Shown: one piece after another, positions 54,816-64,000 of the stretch | Layout: the number at the start of each line of letters is the position of its first letter | Numbering within the stretch: position 1 is the stretch's first letter | Translations under genes and position numbers: made by a program | Assembly: GCA_002724395.1 (NCBI GenBank) | Contig: PBOR01000052.1 | Coordinates: 42,938 to 106,937, forward strand | From: Rhodospirillaceae bacterium | GTDB lineage: Bacteria; Pseudomonadota; Alphaproteobacteria; UBA8366 | Direction of reading: 5' to 3' | DNA: 64,000 nt | The notes under the pieces: generated by a model | What the model saw: only the letters and a program-made list of their open reading frames with translations | What the model was told of the DNA's origin: nothing | Database searches by the model: none

Positions 54816-56282
54816 ATGTTATTCAATTCGCATGCGTTTACTTTTTTATTTTTACCGATAGTAATTTTTCTATTCGTATTTCTGTCAATCAGGAATATTC
54901 CCCAAAAGTTTTTATTTTATACAATTATCGCGGCTTCTTTGGTTTTCGTTCTGATTGGAGATTTCCTAAGTCTTGCGCTTCTTTTGACGAGCTTATTTTG
55001 TAATTACGCGATCCTGCATAAATTATCTTCGACCGAGTCCGAGGATAGGCGGCGGTATCTATTAATCTTCGGGATCGTGTTTAACCTGTCATTCATTGGC
55101 GTTTTTAAGTATGCGGATTTCTTTCTGGTCAATCTAAATTATTTTTTGGCAGAAGACATCGCGCTTTTGCAGGACAGGCTCCCCCTAGCCATTTCATTTT
55201 ATACTTTTCAACTTATTGCTCTGCTGGTGGATAGTTGGAAAGATAGACGCCCGTGCTTGCCGCCGGAAAGGCTTGCTTTATTTGTATCGTTTTTCCCACA
55301 GTTGATAGCCGGCCCGATTGTTCGCTATCAAGAAGTAGAAAAAGACCTGGGCCGGCTTGGTATAATTGACCTTAGAAAAATGGCGACGGGTGCATCGATT
55401 TTTTTCATTGGGCTCTTCAAAAAGACTGTCATCGCGGATAACCTCGCTCCGATTGCCAATATATTTTATAGCGCTGTTGAGAAAGGCCAGTCACCTAGCT
55501 TCTTTGAGGCATGGGGTGGTTCTCTCGCATACACATTTCAAATATATTTTGATTTTTCCGCCTACTCGGATATGGCAATTGGATTAGCGCTTATTTTTGG
55601 CATCAGCCTGCCAATCAATTTTTATTCTCCCTATAAAGCAGCGTCGATCATTGAATTTTGGCGCCGATGGCATATGACATTATCACGATTTCTTCGTGAC
55701 TATCTCTATATCCCACTGGGAGGAAATCGTGGCTCGGTTCTCGGTCGTTGGCGTAATGTATTTGTCACAATGCTTCTGGGGGGGTTGTGGCATGGCGCAT
55801 CATGGAACTTCGTTCTATGGGGCGGCGCACACGGTCTTCTTATAGCTGCGAATCATGCTGTTCGTCGTTTAAGGCTTCCTATTCCTACTCCGGTTGGATG
55901 GATACTTACGATGCTAGCTTTGGTAGTGACTTGGGTGCTGTTCCGCACACCGGAAGTAGATGCCGCTGGCAGAGTTTTTGCCGGAATGGCCGGTTTCGGG
56001 GGTATTGTGTTTCCAGTCAGCTTGGCGCCATATCTTATTGATATAATGGGTGATTCTTCTGCAATTCGTTTTGAATCATCCGAACTAATCCGAATGCCGG
56101 CGTTTGTGGTGATTACTTGTGCCGCGGCCATTGCTTTTTTTACGCCCAATACAACCCAGATATTCTTCGAAAAAAGAGAGACTACCTTTACTTTGCGTGT
56201 TGCCCTTCTTACTTCTGTCGCCGGATGTTTCGGGATATTTGGATTATTTGAGGCCGCGTCTTTCGTATATTTCCGATTCTAG
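54816..56282 (+). CDS. MBOAT family O-acyltransferase (second copy)
   Basis: IYFDFSAYSDMAIGLALIFG; FYSPYKAASIIEFWRRWHMTLSRFLRDYLYIPLGGNRG; GLWHGASWNFVLWGGAHG. Confidence 0.96.
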   Translation: MLFNSHAFTFLFLPIVIFLFVFLSIRNIPQKFLFYTIIAASLVFVLIGDFLSLALLLTSLFCNYAILHKLSSTESEDRRRYLLIFGIVFNLSFIGVFKYADFFLVNLNYFLAEDIALLQDRLPLAISFYTFQLIALLVDSWKDRRPCLPPERLALFVSFFPQLIAGPIVRYQEVEKDLGRLGIIDLRKMATGASIFFIGLFKKTVIADNLAPIANIFYSAVEKGQSPSFFEAWGGSLAYTFQIYFDFSAYSDMAIGLALIFGISLPINFYSPYKAASIIEFWRRWHMTLSRFLRDYLYIPLGGNRGSVLGRWRNVFVTMLLGGLWHGASWNFVLWGGAHGLLIAANHAVRRLRLPIPTPVGWILTMLALVVTWVLFRTPEVDAAGRVFAGMAGFGGIVFPVSLAPYLIDIMGDSSAIRFESSELIRMPAFVVITCAAAIAFFTPNTTQIFFEKRETTFTLRVALLTSVAGCFGIFGLFEAASFVYFRF

Positions 56283-56292
56283 AGTATCTAAA

Positions 56293-57222
56293 ATGAACGA
56301 ATTAAACTATCTAAAAGTAGTAACATTGTTTTTCATAGTAGTGTTTGCTGCAGTGGGAGGGTTTGTTTTCTATGCTAATCCGTATGATTTATATGAAATA
56401 GAGCCCACTAAATACACGCGCAGCAAATACAAGGTGGCCTCATTTGAACGCGTCATCAAGCCGGTTGCTGTTTCACGACAACGCCCCAAAACAGTTATTC
56501 TGGGGACTTCCCGTGCTTCCGTCGGTTTGGATCCTAAAACACTCGCTGTGCTGACGCGCGAGCGCGCATACAATTTTGCTATTACGGGTTCCTATATTGA
56601 TGAAATTAGCGCGGCTCTTCGCCATGCGGTCCGACAGGCAGGCTCCAATGCCGTTGTTTGGGGCATAGATTACTTCTCGTTTACCCGCTTACGACCTGAC
56701 GGGGTAAGAAAAATTGCTTTTATTGATGATTGTTCGATTTTCTGTGTTGCTAGAACATTTGCAGAGATGACGGTTAGTCTAAAAGCCCTGCGTGATGCAG
56801 TCGAGACGGTCGTAAGAAATGCGCTTGGACATTCTGCCGACCATACGGTTTTGGGCCATTATATTGGTTATGATTCCAAGGGTGTTTTACCGAACAAACC
56901 GGCCGTTCATCTGCAGCCGCCTTTTGAAACGGCCTACGATATATTCGATAAAATGCTTGGTTTTGGCTTGTCTCGCGGCGTTAAATTTCACCTTTTTATC
57001 TCCCCCACTTACCGTTCGCATTTGAGGCATGGAGAGAAATACCGTCGGTGGGCAGATCGTGTAGTAAAGATTGCTCAAAAGCACAACATTTCAATTATGC
57101 GGTCCGACCTAGATCCTTTTTTCACCGCAGATAAACGCCTGTATTTCGATTCTGGCCACTTTAAGACAAAGGTTGGAAATCGAGTTTTAAGAAATCTATT
57201 GCTTAAGAAACTCAGCCGGTGA
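56293..57222 (+). CDS. SGNH-hydrolase-like membrane-anchored protein, MBOAT partner
   Basis: N-terminal TM; VILGTSRASVGLDP (GTSR); DSGHFKTKVG (DxxH). Start chosen at MNELNYLK. Confidence 0.7.
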   Translation: MNELNYLKVVTLFFIVVFAAVGGFVFYANPYDLYEIEPTKYTRSKYKVASFERVIKPVAVSRQRPKTVILGTSRASVGLDPKTLAVLTRERAYNFAITGSYIDEISAALRHAVRQAGSNAVVWGIDYFSFTRLRPDGVRKIAFIDDCSIFCVARTFAEMTVSLKALRDAVETVVRNALGHSADHTVLGHYIGYDSKGVLPNKPAVHLQPPFETAYDIFDKMLGFGLSRGVKFHLFISPTYRSHLRHGEKYRRWADRVVKIAQKHNISIMRSDLDPFFTADKRLYFDSGHFKTKVGNRVLRNLLLKKLSR

Positions 57223-57356
57223 ACATTAGTTTTTTGCTGGCAGGTATTGGTCTGATGACGGTGCACTTATAGTTTCAAGAAAATTTAATCGCGCAGCAGA
57301 GTTTTGAAATTCTCTCGTTAAGGTAAAGTCGTTCGGTAGATGAATAGTGGCGCTTG

Positions 57357-57815
57357 TCATGTTGTACTGTCAAACGATGTGCTCAGAATAATAAAACTCC
57401 GCTCTTCTGCCTTAAAAGAAAAACCATTACGGCTATAAAATCGTAATGCGCTTGCATTTGATTTTTCGACCTTCAAGGTTAAAAGGGTTGCGCCCGCTGC
57501 TTCGGCTCGGTCGGACATTTCTGTAATCATTCTAGTACCCCAACCCTTGGCACGATGATCGCGATCGATCATAAAATGATGCAGATGCACCTGATCTTCT
57601 GACTTCTTTGATAAAATCGCATAGCCTATCGGTAAGTCGTTTTGCCAAAGTGCGAAGGACAGATCCCATTTTGCAGGCAAATCGATAAGGAAATTCTGCA
57701 AAGTCCAATATTCGCCCGGAATATCGTCGGCGATCGCGAGGAACTCGTCCTGATAGGTTAAAATATCACTCGGGCTGACCGTTCGAAAGTTAGTTTCTGG
57801 GTCTTTGTCAAACAT
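57357..57815 (-). CDS. GNAT family N-acetyltransferase
   Basis: LHHFMIDRDHRAKGWGTRMITEMSDRAEAAGATLLTLKVEKSNASALRFYSRNGF. Confidence 0.92.
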   Translation of the reverse strand: MFDKDPETNFRTVSPSDILTYQDEFLAIADDIPGEYWTLQNFLIDLPAKWDLSFALWQNDLPIGYAILSKKSEDQVHLHHFMIDRDHRAKGWGTRMITEMSDRAEAAGATLLTLKVEKSNASALRFYSRNGFSFKAEERSFIILSTSFDSTT

Positions 57816-59532
57816 TTTTGCTTAACAAAAAATGCCCTAACGCCAAATGCTTTAAACCTGATTTCTGCAGTACTCGAATGGCATCTTCTGGCGAGTATAC
57901 GATAGGCTCACCGTGAAGATTGAACGATGTGTTTACTAAGCCCCCACGGCCGGTTTTTTGCTCGAACGAGCTTAATAGGCGGTGGTAATCGGGGTTGGCG
58001 TTTTTCTTAACCACCTGGGCGCGAATAGTATGGTCGCGTGGGTGAGTGCCGGCGGCCAGATGAGCGCGGCCTTCGATACCTGTTTCAAAGGTGTGGGTCA
58101 TAAATTGAGGATTGATGTTTTTGGGGTCGCTAAAGTAGCGCTCGGTGCTTTCAGCAAGAATTGAAGGGGCAAACGGCATCCAAAAATCCCGCTGCTTGAT
58201 GGCTTGGTTTAATTCATCGACAATGCGATAGTCATGGCCACTTACTAAAATTGAACGGTTACCGAGCGCCCGTGCGCCCCATTCCATGCGGCCTCGGGAG
58301 CGTGCAACGATTTCACCGTTCGCCAGCAAGGTTGCTACCGATTCATCGACGTTTTCTAATTCTTTGACCTCAATGTCGCCGCCACATTTATTTTGAATAG
58401 CTATTTCTTCTTGTTTTTTTGTGAAGTCGCCGCCGAGATAGAGATTGTCGAATATGCTTTCGGTGTGATCGAGCTTTGAATTGCCTTCATAATAGCGATG
58501 GAGGCAGGCGCCGATTGAAAGTGATTCATCTGCCGCGCTTGGCATAACATAAAAACTTGTCACTTCGGGTAGTTCTGCGATCAGCATGTTCGCTTTTACA
58601 TTCATAAACACGCCGCCGCCGGCCACAATATCTGTTATGCCAGTTTTTTTGACACATGCCTTCACCCAATTGACCAGCATTTCCTCAGTAAAAAGTTGGG
58701 TGGCGCCAGCAATAGTATCGAAGCGAACACGTTCGAACGCATCGCGAAGCGTACGGTAACAGTAATTCATCGAGAGTTCGCCAACTTGCTCGAAAGATAT
58801 TCCATCATCAGACAGTTTAAGCATCCCACGAAAAATGTCAGCGGCCGTGTCTGCTTTTTCTAACTCTGCATAGGGAGCCATACCCATTAGTTTATATTCG
58901 TGTTCCCAGGGCGTCATGCCCATCATCATAGTGATGCGCGAGTAAATCTTTCCTAGAGACGCATGTCGGTCGATAGAGGCTATTCTTTTTATGCCGTTAC
59001 CTTGGCAAACTGAAACCGACCCAGCCAATCCGTCCCCGGCACCGTCGCACGTTAGCCCAAGCGCTTTTTGGTTTGGTGCGATGTTTGGTGCGGTGAAGTA
59101 GGCAGCCGTCAGGTGTGCCAAGTGATGTTCGACAAAAGTGACCTTATCGCTGGCAATACCTAGATGATCTGAGGCGGTTTTAATACGATCCGCCGTGCGT
59201 TGTTTGAAGATGACTTTTTGGTAGCCTTGTGGCTTGGCAAAGTCTGCGCGTTGTTCTTCCAGACCAACGCAATACCAGCCTTCTAATTCCGTTAAATAGG
59301 CCTGCTGGTGCATAAACAATGAAGCATAAGCTACTTCCGACAAATCCGCCGCAGTCACACCCCCGATGCGCAACACCTCTTCAATCGACATTTTTGGGTA
59401 GCCAACCTCGTTTTTACGCCGGCTTAACCGTTCCTCGGATAGGGACGCGATGATCTTGCCGTTGAGTGATAAGCTCGCGCCGCAATTATGACCGTCATGG
59501 ATGCCGAGAATGTATTTCGGGTCCGTCATCAA
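57808..59532 (-). CDS. Carbamoyltransferase (NodU/CmcH family)
   Basis: YILGIHDGHNCGASLSLNGKIIASLSEERLSRRKNEVGYP; GRMEWGARALGNRSIL; VNTSFNLHGEPIVYSPEDAI. Confidence 0.95.
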   Translation of the reverse strand: MMTDPKYILGIHDGHNCGASLSLNGKIIASLSEERLSRRKNEVGYPKMSIEEVLRIGGVTAADLSEVAYASLFMHQQAYLTELEGWYCVGLEEQRADFAKPQGYQKVIFKQRTADRIKTASDHLGIASDKVTFVEHHLAHLTAAYFTAPNIAPNQKALGLTCDGAGDGLAGSVSVCQGNGIKRIASIDRHASLGKIYSRITMMMGMTPWEHEYKLMGMAPYAELEKADTAADIFRGMLKLSDDGISFEQVGELSMNYCYRTLRDAFERVRFDTIAGATQLFTEEMLVNWVKACVKKTGITDIVAGGGVFMNVKANMLIAELPEVTSFYVMPSAADESLSIGACLHRYYEGNSKLDHTESIFDNLYLGGDFTKKQEEIAIQNKCGGDIEVKELENVDESVATLLANGEIVARSRGRMEWGARALGNRSILVSGHDYRIVDELNQAIKQRDFWMPFAPSILAESTERYFSDPKNINPQFMTHTFETGIEGRAHLAAGTHPRDHTIRAQVVKKNANPDYHRLLSSFEQKTGRGGLVNTSFNLHGEPIVYSPEDAIRVLQKSGLKHLALGHFLLSKNV

Positions 59533-59559
59533 GTTACCTTTTCAGTTCTTATTTGAACG

Positions 59560-60309
59560 TTATTGTGGATCATCAGTATCAGTAAATTCTTTGTAGGCTT
59601 CGCGGTAAGGTTCACAATTACAGGCCAGTTCTCTCCGTAGGCCTTGATGCCGTCCCGCTGCAAACCGGTCAAGTCTAGAAACTGTATTTTCGGCACCTTT
59701 GGTCGTCCACCAAATGGGATGCGTCAATAATTGTAACGCCTGGCCTTTTTTCACTGCCTCTAAATCTAACGGATAGCCGTGGTCCCAGCGACCACGGGAG
59801 TCTGAACAATAAGCCATGTCGGTAAAATATTTAGGTTGATAAGCATGGCGTCTGCCGGCCAAAAGAGCTGCACGGCCTAACAATGATTTTGTGGGCCGGT
59901 GGAAGCTGATCATATCTACCTCACATCCTGTCACGCATTGCAGACAGCCCGATTCCCATTCAGCGGCTTCTTCGAGTTCGCTTTCTGAATAAAGCGAAGC
60001 GTCGAAATGGAGGCCAACCCTATGGCCAAGGGAAAGAAGAGTCTCAACAGCGGCCAGCCCATTTTTGGAAAACAAATTATACATTTCGGTTCGGAGCAGC
60101 ACAAAATAATGGGCGGATACTCCCAGTTGGTTTTCAAGAACCGCTATCTCTACCGCCGCATCGAGGCACATATCCACATCATGGCGCACAATAAGGTGCT
60201 TGCTTGCCGTGTCCACTTTTCGGAAGCTACTGATTTCGTAACCATGAGTGATAAGTCCTTTGATTAAGCTTTTATAGCCGGTTACAGAAAACTCTCGTTG
60301 ATCGCTCAT
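59560..60309 (-). CDS. Polysaccharide deacetylase-like protein
   Basis: HLIVRHDVDMCLDAAVEIAVLENQLGVSAHYFVLLRTEMYN; GLHFDASLY. Confidence 0.78.
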   Translation of the reverse strand: MSDQREFSVTGYKSLIKGLITHGYEISSFRKVDTASKHLIVRHDVDMCLDAAVEIAVLENQLGVSAHYFVLLRTEMYNLFSKNGLAAVETLLSLGHRVGLHFDASLYSESELEEAAEWESGCLQCVTGCEVDMISFHRPTKSLLGRAALLAGRRHAYQPKYFTDMAYCSDSRGRWDHGYPLDLEAVKKGQALQLLTHPIWWTTKGAENTVSRLDRFAAGRHQGLRRELACNCEPYREAYKEFTDTDDPQ

Positions 60310-62153
60310 GCCCCTACCTCCTCGAAAGGGTGTTCGGAAAACCAGCTCGAAAGAGTGAGTAATTGCATCAAGAGCTTTTTATGATTTGCCTTGCCACTCA
60401 TATGGCCGGATACCGCGACCCGCAGTCCATCTTGTTGGAATAGGCCCATTGCATTGAGTACAGGATCATCTGGAAGGGATAGAGCGAGAGTACGCCACGT
60501 CTCGTTGTGGCGGAACAGGTTTGCGGCGTCCATCCACGACCCGTGCGTGAAGGAAGGGTTCGGTAAGACCGGGCGTTTTATTAAGCCCGTTCGCCTTAGG
60601 ATTGCACGCATGAGGATTAAAAATATCTGTTTAGAAAATCCATAACGAGCTGAAAACCCGGTGTTTGCATCTGCCAAGCGCATAAGGTCCGGGCTGATCT
60701 GGTTCATAGCATCATGCGCGACTTTACCTTCGGCTCGCCAGGCTGGCGGCATAGAGAGGTATAGATCAAAGACTACCGGGTCGAATGTAATTGAGCGGTG
60801 GTGAATAACCTCCTCGATCGCAACAAAATCCGAGTAAGCATAATGGCGTCCAAGCGAATGCAGAATGAAAGCATCCCAACCGTTATAATCATCCTCAATT
60901 TCTATATCTGCCAATGCGGCTTCCATCGCTGCTATGCGACGGGTGTCTATTTCGGCGGCGAAGTCAGGCCTTAAAATTTGTTTGGCGATAGCAGGAGAAA
61001 TTCCAACGCGCAGGCTATTGGCAATTGTTTCCGGGTTCCCATTTTGAATTTGCCGGAGCCGCGGCAACCGCGTCGTCGAACCGGCGAGTTTTAGAGTGCG
61101 GCAGGGAAGGTAGTATCCGCGGAGAGTATAATCCAAACCATGACCACTGAGCATGACGTCGTGGTCGTACGCAATGTCGGGCAGTGAGGAATAAAGATTG
61201 ACCGGTGCAGAAAACAAGCCATCGCTTGCTTCGGTAGAGGGTTTAATTGCTGCCGCAAGTCCTTCGGGTGTGCAATTATGCAGCTTGAAATCTGCTCCCG
61301 TCACCTCTGCGCTCCGGCGGGCTAGAGCAACTTCCATGTTTTCCCAAGCACTAACCGTGGCGCAGGAAAGCGGCTTTCCGGATCGGTGAGCGGCGGCTAA
61401 TACTGCTCGGGAATCTAGTCCCCCTGACATCAACAAACCATGACGTACGGGGTCTGATAATCTTCGCTCGGTAGCACGCGTCAGGGCGGAAGCCAATCCC
61501 TCTGCTGCATCCGTTTTCGAGAAATCTGGTTTTACCCAGGCCAGTTTCCGAGCGGTTTTTTTGGTGAGGGTCCCGTTCTCCCAAACCCAAATCTGTGCAG
61601 CGGTCATAGACTCGATATCGCTATACTGTGTTTGGCTGGCTACTGTTCGTTGATAGATTAGTAACTCTGTCAGTCCTTGTCGGCTCAATCGTTTCCTGAC
61701 TATATCCTCGCGTATCACCGCATCGAGTCGTGAACTTGCGATTAAAGCCTTATCATTATGCCATACAAATATTGATTTTGAGCCAAGCCGGTCGGTGATT
61801 AGGATAACTCGATTTTGCTTAGGGTCGAGTAGGCCGATTCTAAAGCTACCATTTAGCCAAGCGGTTTTGTGTAAATGGCCGGTTTTATAGAGGTCCGCGA
61901 TTAATTGTTCTGGCTCCTTAAAAAGGCCGTAGTCATCAAATATTTCACCTGAAACTGCGCAAACTAGACCATCATCGAACGTGACCGGTGCGCGCATGTG
62001 CGTCATGCCGGCATGCCATGAGTTCGCGATAGCGAGCGACGGTGTAGGGTTTTCTTTACCCAAAGATTGATTGGAGGCAAAGAGCCGGCCTGCCATACGC
62101 TTAATAGCGGCAGTCGTATCAAATCTACCAGCTGCAATGCAAAGACCGGTCAT
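60306..62153 (-). CDS. Asparagine synthase-like protein, N-terminal Cys replaced
   Basis: GLLMSGGLDSRAVLAAAHRSGKPLSC PP-loop; N-terminus MTGLCIAAG instead of MCGI. Confidence 0.85.
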   Translation of the reverse strand: MTGLCIAAGRFDTTAAIKRMAGRLFASNQSLGKENPTPSLAIANSWHAGMTHMRAPVTFDDGLVCAVSGEIFDDYGLFKEPEQLIADLYKTGHLHKTAWLNGSFRIGLLDPKQNRVILITDRLGSKSIFVWHNDKALIASSRLDAVIREDIVRKRLSRQGLTELLIYQRTVASQTQYSDIESMTAAQIWVWENGTLTKKTARKLAWVKPDFSKTDAAEGLASALTRATERRLSDPVRHGLLMSGGLDSRAVLAAAHRSGKPLSCATVSAWENMEVALARRSAEVTGADFKLHNCTPEGLAAAIKPSTEASDGLFSAPVNLYSSLPDIAYDHDVMLSGHGLDYTLRGYYLPCRTLKLAGSTTRLPRLRQIQNGNPETIANSLRVGISPAIAKQILRPDFAAEIDTRRIAAMEAALADIEIEDDYNGWDAFILHSLGRHYAYSDFVAIEEVIHHRSITFDPVVFDLYLSMPPAWRAEGKVAHDAMNQISPDLMRLADANTGFSARYGFSKQIFLILMRAILRRTGLIKRPVLPNPSFTHGSWMDAANLFRHNETWRTLALSLPDDPVLNAMGLFQQDGLRVAVSGHMSGKANHKKLLMQLLTLSSWFSEHPFEEVGA

Positions 62154-62154
62154 C

Positions 62155-62370
62155 TTAGATATCCGAAACCATATCCCAATGATCAATTGTAATAGTATTG
62201 GCCCTGTAGGACTGCATCTTTATGTTATCGGCACCGGTATTATCTTCTGCCACTATAATGGAGAAGGCACGACTAATATCGCAGTTATGGTCACCCGATA
62301 TTTCCGCCGCCACATATGTTGGGTGGCCGCAGCCGGTAACCCGGCCGACTAAGTCAAATTTTCGAAACAT
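62155..62370 (-). pseudogene. Remnant of N-acetylneuraminate/pseudaminate synthase (NeuB/PseI) N-terminus
   Basis: GHPTYVAAEISGDHNCDISRAFSIIVAEDNTGADNIKMQSYRANTITID resembles the NeuB/PseI N-terminus, but the ORF stops at 71 aa. Confidence 0.72.
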
Positions 62371-62449
62371 TTAGGGCAACCTTTTGGCTGGTGTGCTGAT
62401 AACCGCAGTACGATTAATAAATTAACTTCTATCGCCGGTATCGGCATAG

Positions 62450-63100
62450 TCAGCTTTCGCAAACTACCGAAGGCTTTCGGAAAAGCCACCAGTTTAGGTC
62501 ATCGAGGCCTGTAACTCGCTTCCAGAAAAATCCGTCCGCAACATATTCTAATTCCGGACAGGCATCGAGAAACAACCCGCCGTAGTCGCGCTTAAACAAA
62601 AAGTCGTTGTGGCCGTGATACGGAATAGACTGTGGTTTTGGTGAAAAATATTCGAGCGTTAGAATATAACGGCTGCTGACCCGAAGAATTTCGCTAATAG
62701 CTTGGTCCAACGCCTCGTCGGGAATATGAATAAGGACGCCAGAGGTAAAGACGAGTTCAATTGAACTATCGTCAAACGGCAAAAATTGCAGGCTACCTTG
62801 AAGAGCATGTTTGGCTGGTATGACGTTAGATGAAATTAGTTTATCTAAGGCTTCCCGGTTGGGTTCTACCGCATGAAGGGTAGCATTTGTAATCTCTGCG
62901 AGTGCATGAATATTGATGCCTATATTTGAGCCAGCCTCCAGTATGGAAGCCGGAGCCTCTGTGTCGGCGATGTGGTCGAAAATGCTCTTAAATGCATTTT
63001 TGCGCTGCTCGATAGCATTCGCCGTTGCTTGGTTCCGTGAGACATAGTCTCTTCCGAATTTGTTGCTCCACGCATTAAGTTGTTTTTCGCCAATACTCAT
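62450..63100 (-). CDS. SAM-dependent methyltransferase, pseudaminic acid biosynthesis-associated type
   Basis: ASILEAGSNIGINIHALAEITNATLHAVEPN; VFTSGVLIHIPDEAL; YHGHNDFLFKRDYGGLFLD. Confidence 0.85.
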   Translation of the reverse strand: MSIGEKQLNAWSNKFGRDYVSRNQATANAIEQRKNAFKSIFDHIADTEAPASILEAGSNIGINIHALAEITNATLHAVEPNREALDKLISSNVIPAKHALQGSLQFLPFDDSSIELVFTSGVLIHIPDEALDQAISEILRVSSRYILTLEYFSPKPQSIPYHGHNDFLFKRDYGGLFLDACPELEYVADGFFWKRVTGLDDLNWWLFRKPSVVCES

Positions 63101-63849
63101 GAGTTCGACTCCGAAATGTCAGCCAATTTTGGCTGGACAATGTTTGCATTAATTTCGAGGAGTTCCGGTTGGGTGGTGAAAAGTTTGCGTAATTCCTCGA
63201 AGCCGAAATTTGGATTTCGTGGGAATAATATATCGAATATCTGTTTTACTAGTTGGTAATCTTCCGGCGTATCGACGGTTAGGCGCCAATAGCGGAAGTC
63301 CGGGTAGTGATCTATCTCAAGAGCCGGAAAGCGGTTAGGTTGCCGCCAAATAAACGGGGTAACATGCTCTCGTTCATCATCGGTAGTTGCTTCTTCATGC
63401 GCGGATGCAAGAGCCTCCATGGTGAATACTTCTGTGTCAAAACCGTGCGGATAGCCGCTGGTGAGGGCGGTTCGAGCATAGACTACCGGAGAGTTTTTAA
63501 AGGCTGTAAGTATTTCTCCACTCACAGTTGGATCGATTATGGGGCAGTCGGACGTGATACGCATCACCACGGTCGCATTTGCCTGTTTGGCAGCTTTGAA
63601 TGTTCGGTCAAGGACGTCGGTTTCACTGCCTCTAAATAGCTTAACGCCGGCCGGCAAGATATCGACGATAGGGTCGTGGTCCTTCCCAGCGGGTATTGCC
63701 AGCCAGATGGCATCAAGACCGGTAATTCTTGAAACTCGTTCCAGCATGCGCTGCAACAAAGGTGCTCCAGACAGCGGTAGTAGAACCTTCCCAGGTAAAC
63801 GTGTAGAAGTCATGCGAGCTTGAATGATAGCGACGACATTGTCCTGCAT
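63097..63849 (-). CDS. Cytidylyltransferase-like nucleotide-sugar transferase (SpsF/PseF-like)
   Basis: VVAIIQARMTSTRLPGKVLLPLSGAPLLQRMLERV; VMRITSDCPIIDPTV. Confidence 0.88.
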   Translation of the reverse strand: MQDNVVAIIQARMTSTRLPGKVLLPLSGAPLLQRMLERVSRITGLDAIWLAIPAGKDHDPIVDILPAGVKLFRGSETDVLDRTFKAAKQANATVVMRITSDCPIIDPTVSGEILTAFKNSPVVYARTALTSGYPHGFDTEVFTMEALASAHEEATTDDEREHVTPFIWRQPNRFPALEIDHYPDFRYWRLTVDTPEDYQLVKQIFDILFPRNPNFGFEELRKLFTTQPELLEINANIVQPKLADISESNS

Positions 63850-63854
63850 GATTA

Positions 63855-64000
63855 TTAGTCCACACTTATACCCAGCACAGATGCAAGCGTGCCCACGATA
63901 CGGTCAATGTCATTTGATGTCATATCGGTAAAGAGGGGTAGACATAGACAGCGAGCATAATATTCCTCCGCGCCTGCCATCCGCTGTATACCGTATAAGC
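63855..64000 (-). CDS. DegT/DnrJ/EryC1/StrS aminotransferase C-terminus (PseC-like), truncated by window
   Basis: Hand translation from the right edge: YGIQRMAGAEEYYARCLCLPLFTDMTSNDIDRIVGTLASVLGISVD*. Confidence 0.75.
   Translation of the reverse strand, partial: LYGIQRMAGAEEYYARCLCLPLFTDMTSNDIDRIVGTLASVLGISVD

Overview
Alphaproteobacterial chromosomal window, judged by gene order and families. No database search was run; all names are read from protein motifs.

(1) 0-20.6 kb, housekeeping: priA (5' truncated by the window), atpHAGDC, a SprA-like putative metalloprotease, then a long minus-strand block rppH / YibQ-like deacetylase / ctpA / envC-like / gpmI / rlmH / rsfS / nadD / proA / proB / obgE / rpmA / rplU.

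(2) 20.8-30 kb: tRNA-Ser(CGA), then an iron/redox island. It holds two divergent unknown CxxC-type proteins, a peroxiredoxin, bfd, bfr, fur, a DUF4856 (imelysin-like) exported protein, an in-frame sterol-desaturase/Fe3+-binding-protein fusion and a Fe3+ permease. Similar 21-bp Fur-like palindromes occur at several of its promoters.

(3) 30-33.7 kb: a tightly coupled four-gene operon (MBOAT / SGNH-like / ACP / LnmK-Pnap_2097-like). It resembles a Dlt-type surface acylation system with a different acyl-loading enzyme and is the best candidate for an undescribed system.

(4) 34-51 kb: metabolic and accessory genes, including a family III CoA-transferase, TPR-2OG oxygenase, TPP enzyme, slipin/NfeD, phosphosulfolactate synthase-like protein, MmgE/PrpD, sulfatase, ornithine cyclodeaminase family, two DHA2 MFS transporters and an ICL/PEP-mutase family protein.

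(5) 51-64 kb: surface glycan locus with glycosyltransferases, WbqC, a second MBOAT/SGNH pair, GNAT, carbamoyltransferase, deacetylase-like, Asn-synthase-like, a nonulosonate synthase remnant, a Pse-type methylase, a cytidylyltransferase-like protein and a truncated DegT aminotransferase.

Two smaller notable points: rsfS has no ATG/GTG/TTG for its conserved N-terminus (AUA start with a good SD proposed), and there are two candidate intergenic sRNAs.
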